Assembly: GCA_028285445.1 (NCBI GenBank)
Contig: JANQPQ010000031.1
Coordinates: 1 to 64,000 of the forward strand
Direction of reading: 5' to 3'
Origin: Cyclobacteriaceae bacterium
GTDB lineage: Bacteria; Bacteroidota; Bacteroidia; Cytophagales; Cyclobacteriaceae
DNA length: 64,000 nucleotides
How positions within the stretch are numbered: position 1 is the stretch's first letter; every line of letters begins with the position of its first letter. The translations under genes were made by a program, and so were the position numbers. The notes below the pieces were generated by a model. It did not search any database. It worked only from the letters and a program-made list of their open reading frames with translations, and was not told where the DNA came from. Below, one piece after another: positions 34,560 through 45,300 of this stretch.

Positions 34560-35591
34560 ATGAAGGATTTCACTCCCTTTTTTAGTGCTTTTGGTGCTAT
34601 CAATAGTGTGCTCTTTGGCATTGCCCTACTATCTATTTCGAAAAAGAAAAATAGCGGGCAGTGGATTTTAGGAACGCTCTTTCTCATTCTTGCACTAAGG
34701 CTTGGCAAAAAAGCTCTTTACACTTTTGTTGATGACTCCTACCACGGGTTAATCTTTAACCTTATGTATCTCTCTGCCTTGAGCCTTGGGCCGATCTTGC
34801 TCCTTTACACGCGGCAGGTTATCAAAAACCACAAAATCAATTTCAGTTACATCCTACATTTTTTTCCGGCCTTAGCAATGTCTTTCATCGCTTACGACTG
34901 GCGACCAACCATGGCAGAAAATATCTGGATATTGATTTACATCGCGTCTCTACTACACCTACTGGTCTATGTTGCTCTCATTCAATATAATCTAAGACAT
35001 AACCAGCAAGTCTCTGGCGAAAAGAAAAAATGGCTACTCACTTTATCGCTTGGATTCAGCCTGGTTTCGCTATCATACCTGGCTGAGTATTTCTTCTACC
35101 TGCCAGCCTACCTGGTAACCGCATTGGTTTACATAGTAGTAGTATATGCAATGTTCTCTTTAGGGCTGAAACAAAAATTTGGAGTTCTTCTCGGCAAAGA
35201 GAAATACGGCAACACCAAACTAGCTAGTAATACTGCCGCACATTTTAAGGGTAAGCTTAGCCAATTGATGACCAGCCAACAGCCCTATCTCCGCCCTGAT
35301 TTAACCATGCCCCAGTTGGCCGAGATGATTGGTGCCACCCCGCATTTGACATCTCAATTGCTAAACAACTTTATTGGTGAAGGCTTCCCTGAATATATCA
35401 ATCGTCACCGGATAGGATACGCCAGTGAGCTGCTAAGACAAACTCCTCAGCTAAAAATCTCAGATATAGCCACAGACAGTGGGTTCAATTCCTTGTCAGC
35501 GTTTAATGTAGCTTTTCGCAAGCAGACAGGCCAAACACCAAGCCAGTTTAGAGATGGTCTGGTGGCAGCTACGCCAAATCCGGCTATTTGA
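34560..35591 (+). CDS. AraC-family regulator with membrane domain
   Basis: A 343-residue protein with about seven N-terminal membrane helices (residues 8-205) and a C-terminal AraC-type double helix-turn-helix at about 240-335 (MPQLAEMIGATPHLTSQLLN, then KISDIATDSGFNSLSAFNVAFRKQTGQTPSQFR). Such membrane-tethered AraC proteins are common in Bacteroidota and probably sense a membrane signal directly. It follows the DUF2214 gene and precedes two small secreted protein genes, which may be its targets. Confidence 0.88.
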   Translation: MKDFTPFFSAFGAINSVLFGIALLSISKKKNSGQWILGTLFLILALRLGKKALYTFVDDSYHGLIFNLMYLSALSLGPILLLYTRQVIKNHKINFSYILHFFPALAMSFIAYDWRPTMAENIWILIYIASLLHLLVYVALIQYNLRHNQQVSGEKKKWLLTLSLGFSLVSLSYLAEYFFYLPAYLVTALVYIVVVYAMFSLGLKQKFGVLLGKEKYGNTKLASNTAAHFKGKLSQLMTSQQPYLRPDLTMPQLAEMIGATPHLTSQLLNNFIGEGFPEYINRHRIGYASELLRQTPQLKISDIATDSGFNSLSAFNVAFRKQTGQTPSQFRDGLVAATPNPAI

Positions 35592-35650
35592 TTTATAAAT
35601 TAGAAAAGGAAGGTCAACATTCAGTTTAAGATTTGTGTAAAAAGCAAATC

Positions 35651-36058
35651 ATGAAACTATCACTGATCACCTTAGGGTATCTGTTGTGTGTCGGCACATT
35701 ATCATTCGCTCAATCCAAAACTGATAAAGAACTAATTGAGGAAACCATTTCTTACTATCTAGCCGGTGGAAAGGAAATGGAAAAGGCATTCGCCGAAAAA
35801 GGAGAATTGAAGTACGTACGGGATGGGGCCTACAATGAGCTTTCTTCCAAAGATTTTGTGGCCAGGGTAGCGAGCTCTAATCGACCTAAGCCAGTTCGTA
35901 CCGAAAGCATTGAGTTTATCGATATCCAGGGTAGTGCTGCCATCGCCAAAGTTAAGCTCGACAGCGAGACCTCACTTACCTATGACTATATGAGCTTGTT
36001 GAAAATTGATGGCCAATGGAAAATTGTTACCAAAATCTTTCACTCTGATAGAAAATGA
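35651..36058 (+). CDS. Exported SnoaL/NTF2-like small protein
   Basis: About 135 residues from the ATG of MKLSLITLGY, with a signal peptide ending at SFAQ. The mature part resembles the NTF2-like, lumazine-binding-2 group: ELIEETISYYLAGGKE, then ELSSKDFVAR, then AAIAKVKLD and YMSLLKIDGQWKIVTKIFH. Proteins of this fold bind small hydrophobic ligands or are weak isomerases. The end overlaps the next gene's start by 4 bases (ATGA), so the two are coupled. Confidence 0.72.
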   Translation: MKLSLITLGYLLCVGTLSFAQSKTDKELIEETISYYLAGGKEMEKAFAEKGELKYVRDGAYNELSSKDFVARVASSNRPKPVRTESIEFIDIQGSAAIAKVKLDSETSLTYDYMSLLKIDGQWKIVTKIFHSDRK

Positions 36059-36588
36059 GATACCTAAAACACCTTCAATACGGCCTACTGATTCTAGTGT
36101 TTCCGACTGCCTGCCTGGCGCAGAATCGGTTACCTGATACCAGCAACAAAGACACAGATTATTTCGATTTCTGGCCTGGAACATGGTATATGGAAGTCGA
36201 TGGAAAAATGGATACTACCGCCACCAAATTTGTGGTTGAACAGGGTGTGAATGAATGGACTTATGAAGAGACGTGGGTCTTGGTATATCCGGAGTCAAAT
36301 AGTATCTACAAAGCAAGGGGAATCAGAGGTTGGTCGCCAACCACCCAAAGCTGGCCTTACATCTGGATGGGTGAATCCGGGTTTTTCCAACAATGGGAAG
36401 GAAGAAAAGTAGATGGGCATTGGTATATCTACAAGCATTTCAACATTAACGGCGATAAGTATCTTTCTCGCCAGGCATGGATACCGGAATCCAATGGCAC
36501 AAGATTGATGCGCATTAGTGAGAAATCTTACGACGAAGGCAAAACCTGGGAGCTAAGATTCAAGGAATACTATCAGAAAAAGCTATAA
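36055..36588 (+). CDS. Exported protein, DUF1579-like
   Basis: A 177-residue protein with a signal peptide ending at CLAQ, then the DFWPGTWYME opening typical of small calycin/DUF1579-like secreted proteins and tryptophan-rich strands (WTYEETWVLVYPESNSIY, SWPYIWMGESGFFQQWEG). A lipocalin-like or substrate-binding barrel is likely, no enzyme motif. Coupled to the preceding gene; it ends 1 bp before the convergent serine hydrolase gene. Confidence 0.6.
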   Translation: MRYLKHLQYGLLILVFPTACLAQNRLPDTSNKDTDYFDFWPGTWYMEVDGKMDTTATKFVVEQGVNEWTYEETWVLVYPESNSIYKARGIRGWSPTTQSWPYIWMGESGFFQQWEGRKVDGHWYIYKHFNINGDKYLSRQAWIPESNGTRLMRISEKSYDEGKTWELRFKEYYQKKL

Positions 36589-36589
36589 C

Positions 36590-38023
36590 CTACTCCAGTT
36601 TAGTACCGGTTAGTCCTTGTACTTTCATTTGCAACTCTCCTGAAGTGCGAGTAAATCGCATTTGCATGCCACCATCAAGATGAAAGAACAGGCTGTCGTT
36701 CTCAGCGGCAAATGTCATAGGAGTGTCAATGAAATCTGCTGTGGTTATAAGCTGACCGTCCTTATATTCAACATTCACTACGCCAACCTCACCTAGGTCC
36801 CAGCTGCCGGCGAGTTCAGCGCCAACTTCTTCGCTTAGAGATATCACCTCCTTTACAGTAGGTTCTATTCCCGGCCATCCGTACTCATTGGCTATAGCCC
36901 TGAGTAGCTCCCTCATAATTGCTCCGTTGTCGGAATTCACCATAATTACTATACCGTGATTGCCCTCGAACCAACTGGTAAGCTGGGTTCGAAAACCTTC
37001 ATCAGCACCACCATGTCCCCAGCGCAAACTGTCACCACTAATTACCGGACCCAGTCCATGGTTGTTCATTCCGGGGGTCAACATGTCGCTGGCCAGATCA
37101 GTACTGATAATGTCACCTCTTGTGCCATCGTGTGTCTCATTTACGGCGATGATATACTTAGCCAATTGCGAAGGTGTAGTCCAGAGGCCAGCAGCAGCCA
37201 TCTCAGGGTAGATCGGCCACTTGCCTTCTACCTCGTCTCCATTGTCTCGATAGCCGGTGGCAGCAATGGCATGGAACTCTTCGGGCAAAGGATTGGCATA
37301 AGTACTGGCCGTCATGCCAATTGGGTCTAGTACCCTCTCTTGCATCAGAGCGGCAAACTCTTTCCCTTCTTTGTCTCTCATCATCAATTGCATGATGGTG
37401 TAGCCTCCACCGGAGTAACCCCAGCTTTCCCCCGGTTCTTTATAAACCCTAATAGGATCAGTATTGCCCTCGCCATCCAATACCTGCACTGTTGTTGGTA
37501 CGGTATCGCCCTTATCATAGCCCGGAAAACCCCAGACAGTAAGGCCAGCCGTGTGGTTTAAAATTCTTCGGATACTCACTTTTTCTGTTTCTGTGAATTC
37601 GTTGTCAGGTACCTGCCAGCTGGTCAGGTGGTCATTCACATTGTCATCCAGACCAAAAACCCCCTGCTCAGCCATTTGCAAGGCTCCTAAAGCCGCAACT
37701 GGCTTACTAACCGAACCAGCCAAGAACAGGGTTTCGGTGTTGACTGCCTTGCTTAATTCCCTATCAGCCGTACCATAGGCGCGAGCCCAGGCTAGTTGTC
37801 CATCAATTACTACTGCCAGGCTTACAGCCTCAACCTTATAGTGCCTCATGCGATCTGCAATATTGAAAGTTGGCACCTCCTCTCCATTTATTTGCAGCAT
37901 AGGTTGAAGCGCATTTTCGATATTAGATATGTTAGCCTCGTGTGTTTCTTCAACATATTCTGCCGGTGGGTTGCAGGAAATAAGAATGCTGAGTGGTAGG
38001 ATTAAGGCACTTAGGAGTTTCAT
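36590..38023 (-). CDS. Beta-lactamase-fold serine hydrolase lipoprotein
   Basis: 477 residues from the ATG of MKLLSALILP, giving a lipobox with Cys18 (LISC); a further upstream in-frame start would overlap the divergent gene. Class C-like motifs: Ser104-x-x-Lys107 in GSVSKPV, Tyr in WGYSGGGY, and HGGADEGF in place of the KTG triad. The C-terminal 120 residues form an extra beta domain as in bacterial esterase or D-aminopeptidase relatives. Likely periplasmic esterase/peptidase rather than a true beta-lactamase. Confidence 0.85.
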   Translation of the reverse strand: MKLLSALILPLSILISCNPPAEYVEETHEANISNIENALQPMLQINGEEVPTFNIADRMRHYKVEAVSLAVVIDGQLAWARAYGTADRELSKAVNTETLFLAGSVSKPVAALGALQMAEQGVFGLDDNVNDHLTSWQVPDNEFTETEKVSIRRILNHTAGLTVWGFPGYDKGDTVPTTVQVLDGEGNTDPIRVYKEPGESWGYSGGGYTIMQLMMRDKEGKEFAALMQERVLDPIGMTASTYANPLPEEFHAIAATGYRDNGDEVEGKWPIYPEMAAAGLWTTPSQLAKYIIAVNETHDGTRGDIISTDLASDMLTPGMNNHGLGPVISGDSLRWGHGGADEGFRTQLTSWFEGNHGIVIMVNSDNGAIMRELLRAIANEYGWPGIEPTVKEVISLSEEVGAELAGSWDLGEVGVVNVEYKDGQLITTADFIDTPMTFAAENDSLFFHLDGGMQMRFTRTSGELQMKVQGLTGTKLE

Positions 38024-38086
38024 AGTCGTCTGATTTGAATTAAAGTTAAGAATGTTTTGCTTAGCCTTGAGAAGAAATTTGTCCAT

Positions 38087-38980
38087 ATGAAGTACAGGAA
38101 ACTAGGAACTTCTGGGTTAGACACCAGTGAGATTGCCTTAGGTTGCATGAGTTTGAAACCAGATGACCCTGCCAGCATAGATATTATTCGGCATGCCATG
38201 GAGTCAGGTATTAACTATTTTGATACAGCGGACCTCTATCAATTTGGTGAAAACGAAAAGCTGGTTGCAAAGGCTTTGTCAACTCAAAGGAAAGAAGTGT
38301 TAATCGGAACAAAGGTGGGTAACCGATGGCATGCCGATAAAAAGGGCTGGGAATGGGAGGCTAGCAAGGAATATATTCTGAAAGCTATTGATGCAAGCCT
38401 GGCCAGGTTGCAAACCGATTATATTGACCTCTACCAGCTGCACGGCGGAACGGTTGATGATCCGATCGATGAAATAATAGAGGCTTTTGAAATGCTGATA
38501 GATTCAGGGAAAATCCGCGCTTATGGCATCTCATCCATTCGGCCTAACGTGATCCGGCAATATGCCGGTAAATCCAATATTGCCAGTGTAATGATGCAGT
38601 ACAGTCTTTTGGATAGAAGGCCAGAAGAACAGTGCCTTGACTTTCTTGCAGAGCACGGGATTGGAGTGTTAGCTCGTGGCAGTTTGGGCAAGGGCCTGCT
38701 GGTAAATAAGTCTGCCATCCCTTACCTGGACTTCACCGAGGCTGAAGTGGCAACTATTCAAACAGAGATCGCCAAATACTCAAAGCCGGGCGACTATCTC
38801 ACCAGCCTGCCGCTTAGTTTTTCTTTGTCAAGTTCCGCCGTATCCAGCGCGGTAGTGGGAGCTAGTTCTTTGGCTCAACTTGATGAAATTATTAATGGCT
38901 ATCAAAATCCCCCGGAAGCTCGTGCACTGGAATCTGCCAAAAGTATAACCCCAAATTCAGTTTATACTCAACACAGATAA
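38087..38980 (+). CDS. Aldo/keto reductase
   Basis: 297 residues starting MKYRKLGTSGLDTSEIALGCMS. It has the AKR tetrad: Asp and Tyr in FDTADLYQFGENE, Lys in GTKVGNRW and His in LYQLHGG, and the NADPH-binding C-terminus. It reduces carbonyl groups of unknown substrates in the cytoplasm. A start 30 bases upstream is also open, but this ATG matches the family start. Divergent from the serine hydrolase gene, 63 bp apart. Confidence 0.9.
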   Translation: MKYRKLGTSGLDTSEIALGCMSLKPDDPASIDIIRHAMESGINYFDTADLYQFGENEKLVAKALSTQRKEVLIGTKVGNRWHADKKGWEWEASKEYILKAIDASLARLQTDYIDLYQLHGGTVDDPIDEIIEAFEMLIDSGKIRAYGISSIRPNVIRQYAGKSNIASVMMQYSLLDRRPEEQCLDFLAEHGIGVLARGSLGKGLLVNKSAIPYLDFTEAEVATIQTEIAKYSKPGDYLTSLPLSFSLSSSAVSSAVVGASSLAQLDEIINGYQNPPEARALESAKSITPNSVYTQHR

Positions 38981-39053
38981 AACCGGTCAATTATTATCGG
39001 AGTTTACCTAGATAGACCCGACCTCCTGTAATTTTAAAACTAAAACGCCCGCT

Positions 39054-39974
39054 ATGACCCGAATCATCATTATTGCAGTCTCACTCTACTTCTTTTCATG
39101 TTTAGAACCCGAAAAGCAGCCCAAACCGGAAACCGATGTAATTAGCCTTACTGATGATATATATGGCGGTACCGGAGGCATCTCGGTGGACAAAGCTGGA
39201 AACGTTTACACTTCGGACTTCGGTCATTTCCTTGGCCAGGTGCCCAACTTTACCCCTGCTAATAAGATCTTCAAAATTACACCTGAGGGGAAAGTAACGG
39301 TATTTGCCGATAGTTTATTGGGGGCTTCTGGAAGTGCTTTCGATAAGGAAGGAAGGCTCTACCAATCTAATATTCAAGGTAATTTCGTTTCACGCATTAA
39401 CCCTGATGGCACCCGGACTATTTTCACTAATGATAGTATAGTAGCGCCAGTAGGAGTTTTGGCTTTACCCAATGGAGAAGCGGTAGTATGTAATTGCGGA
39501 AATAACACTTTGAGAAAAGTTGATTCTACTGGTGTTTCAACCCTATTTAGCTCCGGTGAGGTCTTTAAATGCCCAAATGGCATCACCGCCGATGATGATG
39601 GAAACTTCTACGTGGCCAACTTTTTTGATGGCAACGTGGTAAAAATAACCGCTTCCGGAGAAGCTTCTGTTTTTGCCACGATTCCAGGAAACAACAATGG
39701 GCACTTAGTTTATAGGGATGGGTTTCTCTACCTTGTAGCCCGTTCGGCACACCAAATCTATAAGGTTAGTATGGATGGGAAGGCAGAATTACTAGCTGGC
39801 ACTGGCGATAGGGGACGGAAAAACTCCACACTGCTGGAATCCACATTTAGCTTTCCAAACGATCTGGATTTCAGTCCGGATGGAAAATATCTTTATGTGA
39901 ATGAGGAAGCCGATACGTTGGGAAATCATCGAATACTGACCCCGACAATTATAAGGAGATTAAAAATTGAATAA
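39054..39974 (+). CDS. SMP-30/NHL-type beta-propeller lipoprotein
   Basis: A 306-residue lipoprotein (FFSC, Cys16). The mature part is a six-bladed propeller with repeated strands such as GGISVDKAGNVYTSDFG, GSAFDKEGRLYQSNIQG, GVLALPNGEAVVCNCGN and GITADDDGNFYVANFFDG. Family members include gluconolactonases and NHL proteins, but the catalytic metal ligands are not clear here. Probably a periplasmic binding protein or lactonase. Convergent with the CBS gene, 2 bp apart. Confidence 0.75.
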   Translation: MTRIIIIAVSLYFFSCLEPEKQPKPETDVISLTDDIYGGTGGISVDKAGNVYTSDFGHFLGQVPNFTPANKIFKITPEGKVTVFADSLLGASGSAFDKEGRLYQSNIQGNFVSRINPDGTRTIFTNDSIVAPVGVLALPNGEAVVCNCGNNTLRKVDSTGVSTLFSSGEVFKCPNGITADDDGNFYVANFFDGNVVKITASGEASVFATIPGNNNGHLVYRDGFLYLVARSAHQIYKVSMDGKAELLAGTGDRGRKNSTLLESTFSFPNDLDFSPDGKYLYVNEEADTLGNHRILTPTIIRRLKIE

Positions 39975-39976
39975 GG

Positions 39977-40438
39977 CTACCAGGTACTACTGCGAAGGTC
40001 TCTCACAGCCTTCATAATGTCTTTTTGGCTAATCTGGCCTATCAACTTTCCTGCTCTAACAACAGGGAATCGCCGCAGACGCCTGTTGAGAAACATCTTC
40101 GCAGCCTCGAATATATTTTCATCGGGGCTAATGCTTACTACCTCCTTGGCCATATGATCTTCAACATTTCCGGAAAGAGTGGGGATGTTGTCGTATTTGC
40201 CTTTCACCAATTCCTTTAAGCAGTCTCCTTCAGAAATCACACCGACTAACTCGTTATCATTGTTAACCACTGGCCCGCCTGATATCTTGTTAGAAATAAG
40301 TGTGTCAATCACCTCGAAAATTGGTTGATCCGGCTTAAAGGTTATCAGCTTGGTTGCCATATGGTCAGCAACGCGGAGGGAAGGTACCTTAATTTCTTTC
40401 GGCGCTACTTTTCTTACCCCTTGAAAGCTCTTTACCAT
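39977..40438 (-). CDS. Tandem CBS-domain protein
   Basis: 153 residues from the ATG of MVKSFQGVRKV; an upstream start adds 11 residues. Two CBS domains (about 25-80 and 88-145) with the usual hallmarks: VADHMATKLITFKPDQPIFEVIDTL, GGPVVNNDNELVGVISEGD, VEDHMAKEVVSISPDENIFEAAKMF and RRFPVVRAGKLIGQISQKDIM. CBS pairs bind adenine nucleotides and act as energy or redox regulators. No partner domain is fused. Confidence 0.9.
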   Translation of the reverse strand: MVKSFQGVRKVAPKEIKVPSLRVADHMATKLITFKPDQPIFEVIDTLISNKISGGPVVNNDNELVGVISEGDCLKELVKGKYDNIPTLSGNVEDHMAKEVVSISPDENIFEAAKMFLNRRLRRFPVVRAGKLIGQISQKDIMKAVRDLRSSTW

Positions 40439-40603
40439 AAATAGTTCTGTTTGGACTTCAATAATATACACATAAAGGGAGCAGAAGTCAACTTCACCAG
40501 GCCAGGCCTACTACAAAGCCAAGCCTTAAAAACACTGAAGTCCGCCCTGTTTCTACTTGAATGGCATATCAGGATAGAAAAGTTTAATCCATTCTTGGGA
40601 TGG

Positions 40604-42166
40604 TCACATAGAGGGGCCTTCGGTTTTTAGTAGCACTTTACCATAGCGCTGATCCGAAAATTGTTGCTTTTCTAATGCCAGTTCACCATTAACAATTACG
40701 TACTCGAAACCTCGGGCAAGTTCCTGGGGCTTCTCGTAGGTAGCTCGGTCTCGTACATCTTCAGGTCTGAAAACCAAAATGTCTGCCTTATTTCCTACGG
40801 CGATACTTCCCCGGTCGGTAATACCAAGGATTGATGCCGGCAGCCCAGACATTTTGCGTACTGCCTCCTCAATGGAAATCACCTGGTCTTTAATCACAAA
40901 CTTGCTGATAATCTTGGCAAAAGCTCCATGACCCCGCGGGTGGTGCATGGTGGTACTACCGTCGGAAGATATAGCAACCAACGAATCCAGTAGCAGGCGA
41001 GTTTGCAGTTCTTCATCCATGACAAAATATGCCGCAGAGGCGCCTCCTGGACCAATGCTGTCTACCAGTGCTACCTCATAAGGTACCTTCAACTGGAAGG
41101 CCAGATCATTTAAGGTCCAGCCCTTCATCTCACCGGTGCCGATAACAGTAGCACCAGGCCCATTCCTTGCCTCCACTCTGTTCCTAATGTGCTCGAGTAG
41201 TTCATCCCGGCGGCTATTCAGCACCGCCTGGTAGTTATTAGGTGGTTTGGCCCAGTTTGGAAAAAGAATACCTATTCCTGTGTAGCTGGCATTGTAGGGA
41301 TAAACATCAGCCGTTATTACTACACCTCTTTCCCTGGCGGCTTGTAGCTTATTTAGGATCTCGTCTGCCCGGGCAGAACCTTTGCCATACACCACTTTAA
41401 GATGGGAGACATGCACACGACTGTAGCGCCCCTGGGTCAGGAGTTCATCCAGTGAAGCTTCGATTTTGTCATCATCTTCATTTCGCATATGACTCATAAT
41501 AACGCCATCTCTTACCGAAACCGCATAAGCCAATGTGTCTAATTCCTCCTGTTGGGCATAAAATCCTGGGGTGTATTCCAGCCCTGTGGTTATGCCAAAC
41601 GCACCAGATTCCAAATTCTTAGATGTAAGCACCAGCATTTCTTGCAATTGGTCGTTTGTAGGGGCTGTATTGTAATTAGCCCCAGAAAGCACACGCAAAG
41701 TACTGTGCCCTATCATGGGAATAATATTTACACCTGGTACGGTATCGTTTACCTGCTGATACCAGCCCCTGAGGTCTTTCTGCTCTTTACTAAACCCATC
41801 CTGACCAAGGCAAATGCTGGTAACGCCCATTGCCAGAAAGTTCTTAAACTGCGGCAATAGCAATGGATCTCCGTGCGCATGAATATCAATAAATCCGGGT
41901 GTGATTATTCTATTACGGGCATCAATGGTATGCTTTGCGACAACTAAGGATTCATCCACAGCACCGATAAACTCGATTCTGTTGTTACGAACCAACACAT
42001 CCGCCATGTAGGGCTGAAAACCAGTGCCGTCTACTATTGTGCCTCCACTGATAAGTATGTCGAATTGGTTGTTTTCTCTGGCTAGTATTTCAAGCTCACT
42101 GAGATTGCCGGCACATCCCCCCAGGCTTAGACAAATAACAATGAAAAACCACCATTTCCGAAACAT
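40604..42166 (-). CDS. D-aminoacylase-type amidohydrolase lipoprotein
   Basis: A 520-residue lipoprotein (GGCAGN, Cys18). Amidohydrolase features are DIHAHGDPLLL (metal-binding HxH), ISDGSTTMHHPRGHGAF near the end with a catalytic Asp, and the C-terminal ADILVFRPEDVRDRATYEKP of N-acyl-D-amino-acid deacylases. These enzymes release D-amino acids or act on acylated dipeptides. Lipid anchoring places the enzyme in the periplasm. Confidence 0.85.
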   Translation of the reverse strand: MFRKWWFFIVICLSLGGCAGNLSELEILARENNQFDILISGGTIVDGTGFQPYMADVLVRNNRIEFIGAVDESLVVAKHTIDARNRIITPGFIDIHAHGDPLLLPQFKNFLAMGVTSICLGQDGFSKEQKDLRGWYQQVNDTVPGVNIIPMIGHSTLRVLSGANYNTAPTNDQLQEMLVLTSKNLESGAFGITTGLEYTPGFYAQQEELDTLAYAVSVRDGVIMSHMRNEDDDKIEASLDELLTQGRYSRVHVSHLKVVYGKGSARADEILNKLQAARERGVVITADVYPYNASYTGIGILFPNWAKPPNNYQAVLNSRRDELLEHIRNRVEARNGPGATVIGTGEMKGWTLNDLAFQLKVPYEVALVDSIGPGGASAAYFVMDEELQTRLLLDSLVAISSDGSTTMHHPRGHGAFAKIISKFVIKDQVISIEEAVRKMSGLPASILGITDRGSIAVGNKADILVFRPEDVRDRATYEKPQELARGFEYVIVNGELALEKQQFSDQRYGKVLLKTEGPSM

Positions 42167-42305
42167 GTTCGATATTAAGCTTTAAGAAGCTGAACACCAA
42201 GCCGGTAACCAAAAACTAACCTGAGAATACCACTAGTATTCAAACCCTGACAGATATTGGTTCATTTTTTATAGATTTAAAACCAATCTTAAAAATGGCA
42301 GATCC

Positions 42306-45300
42306 ATGAAAACGTCACTTAGAATCCCGCTTCTGATAGCAGCTATGCTCGTTCTCGCACTTCAAATTTATGGACAAAGGAACAGAAGAAGCTCCACCCC
42401 TATAACTACCAACCGGACCGCGATTGCAGACTCTCTATTTAAACATATTAAGCTCCGAAATATTGGTCCGGCATTTATGTCTGGTAGAATTGCTGATATT
42501 GCTATCAGCCCCGAAGATGACAACACCTGGTATGTTGCGGTGGGCTCCGGAGGGGTATGGAAAACTGTGAATGCCGGTACAACCTGGACTCCCATTTTTG
42601 ATAAGCAAGCATCCTACTCAATAGGCTGCGTTGCTGTAGATCCCAACAACCCACATGTAATTTGGGTAGGTACCGGAGAAAATGTTGGCGGCAGGCATGT
42701 TGGATTTGGAGATGGTATCTATCGCAGCGATGACGGCGGCGCCAGCTGGAAGAATATGGGGCTTGAAACATCAGAGCATATCTCCAAAATAGTTGTGCAT
42801 CCCGATAATTCTGATGTGATAATGGTTGCGTCCCAAGGTCCACTTTGGGCCTCTGGTGGTGAGCGCGGATTCTACAAATCAACTGATGGCGGCCAAAGCT
42901 GGAATAAAACGCTTGGTGACGACCAATGGGTGGGGGTTACTGATATTGTAGTTGACCCCAGGGACGCTAACCGCGTTTATGCTGCCACCTGGCAAAGACA
43001 TAGAACCGTTGCAGCCTACATGGGCGGCGGGCCAGGTACAGCCCTCTTTAGAAGTACAGATGCCGGAGACACCTGGGAGAAGTTATCCAGGGGACTTCCC
43101 AAAGGTGCTATGGGCAAAATTGGCTTAGCTATTTCACCTCAAAAACCTGATGTTATCTATGCGGCCATAGAACTGCAAAGACGCACTGGCGGTGTCTATC
43201 GCTCAACTGATAGAGGCTCAACCTGGACTAAAATGTCGAATACTGTCTCTGGGGCTACCGGCCCACACTATTATCAAGAGCTATATGCTTCACCTCATAA
43301 ATTCGATCACCTATACCTGGTAGATAACCAATTACAACAATCTTTGGATGGAGGTAAAACCTTTACTCGGGTTAACAATCAGCACAAACATGGAGACAAT
43401 CATGCTCTTGCTTTTAGAGATGATGATCCTGATTACCTTCTAATAGGTACAGATGGTGGAGTTTATGAGAGTTTCGACCTGGCAAAAAACTGGCGCTTCA
43501 TTGAAAACCTGCCCCTCACGCAGTTTTACAAAATAGCCCTTGATGACACGAAGCCATTCTATAATATCTACGGTGGCACGCAAGACAATGGAACACAAGG
43601 AGGACCTTCCAGAACAGACAATGTTCATGGCATCCGTAATGCTGACTGGAAATTAGTTTTGAATTGGGATGGTCATCAACCAGCAACGGAACCTGGTAAT
43701 CCTAATATTATGTATGCTGAAAGGCAACAAGGTGCTTTGTCGAGATTGGATCTTAGCACTGGCGAAGCCATGGATATTCAACCCCAGCCCGGTGCTAATG
43801 AGAACTTTGAACGTTATAATTGGGATGCTCCTATCCTTGTTAGCCCTCACTCACCCTCCACAATCTTCTTTGCTTCCCAGCGCGTGTGGAAATCTGAAAA
43901 CCGGGGAGATAGCTGGACAGCAATTAGCGGTGACCTTACAAAAAACGAGAACAGAATTGAGCTTCCCATTATGGGTAGAAAGCAGAGCTGGGATGCGGCC
44001 TGGGATGTACTGGCAATGTCTAATTATAATACCATCACCTCTCTGTCTGAATCGCCCATTGAAGCAGGAGTGTTGTACGCTGGTACTGATGACGGCATAG
44101 TACAAATAACCGAAGATGGTGGCGGAAGCTGGAGAAGGGTTGATGTAGGTACAATACCGGGCGTGCCTTCTACTGCCTTCATAAATGACATTAAGGCAGA
44201 CCTACATGATGGCAACACGGTCTATGTCTCTTTAGACAACCACAAATACGGAGACTTCAAACCTTACCTGGTGAAGAGTGCTGACCGTGGCAGAACGTGG
44301 CAATCTATTGCAGGTGACCTGCCGGGTAGAAATCTGGTTTGGAGGTTGGTGCAAGATCATGTCAAACCAGAGTTGATGTTTCTGGCCACGGAGTTTGGAA
44401 TATATTTCACTATCAATAGCGGTAAAAATTGGATAAAAACGAATACGGGTTCCCCTATTTCATTCCGAGACCTGGCTATCCATAAAGGAGAAAATGACTT
44501 GGTTGGAGCCTCCTTTGGACGTGGAATTTTCATCCTGGATGATTACAGCTTCCTTCGGGACCTCACCGAGCAATCTGTTGTTGAGGAGGCACTTTTGTTT
44601 ACTTCTCGCAAGGCCCCCTGGTATATTCCTCGGCCAGTCTTGAGTTACGATGACAGCAGGGGTTCAAGCGGCGCCTCACATTTCGTTGCACCAAACCCTC
44701 CTTTTGGGGCAGTATTCACTTATTTCCTAAAGGAGTCTTTAAATACCAAAGAAGAAGCCCGAAAGGCAGCAGAAAAGTCTCTAAACACACAAAACAGAGA
44801 TGTACCCTTTCCTGGTTATGATGCCGTTGAGGATGAGAGAACGGAAATTGGTCCGAACATTTGGTTGGTAATTAAAGACAATAACGGCCAGGTCGTTCGA
44901 AGGGTGAAAGGCACTAATAAGCAAGGGTTTCAGCGTGTGGCATGGGATCTTCGTTACCCTGCAACTGAGGCTATACAACTGCGAAGTACCCCTGGCCCCT
45001 TCGGTGAGCCACGAGGTTTCCTGGCTGCCCCCGGAAATTACTCGGCTACATTGTTTAAAGAAATAGACGGCAACTCAACTCAGCTTGCAGGTCCTGTATC
45101 TTTCGAAGTAGAGCGGCTCTATCCGGGTACGTTACAAGGATCTAGCCCTGAAATTGCTGCAAAGTTCTGGCGTGACTACGAAAATATGAGAAGATCTGCT
45201 ACTGCCTTACAAAGCGAGCTCGGTTCTACCGTACAAAGGGCTGATGCGATGATAAAAGCGATAGCTAAATCTACCACTGATCCCGGAAATCTAGACGCGC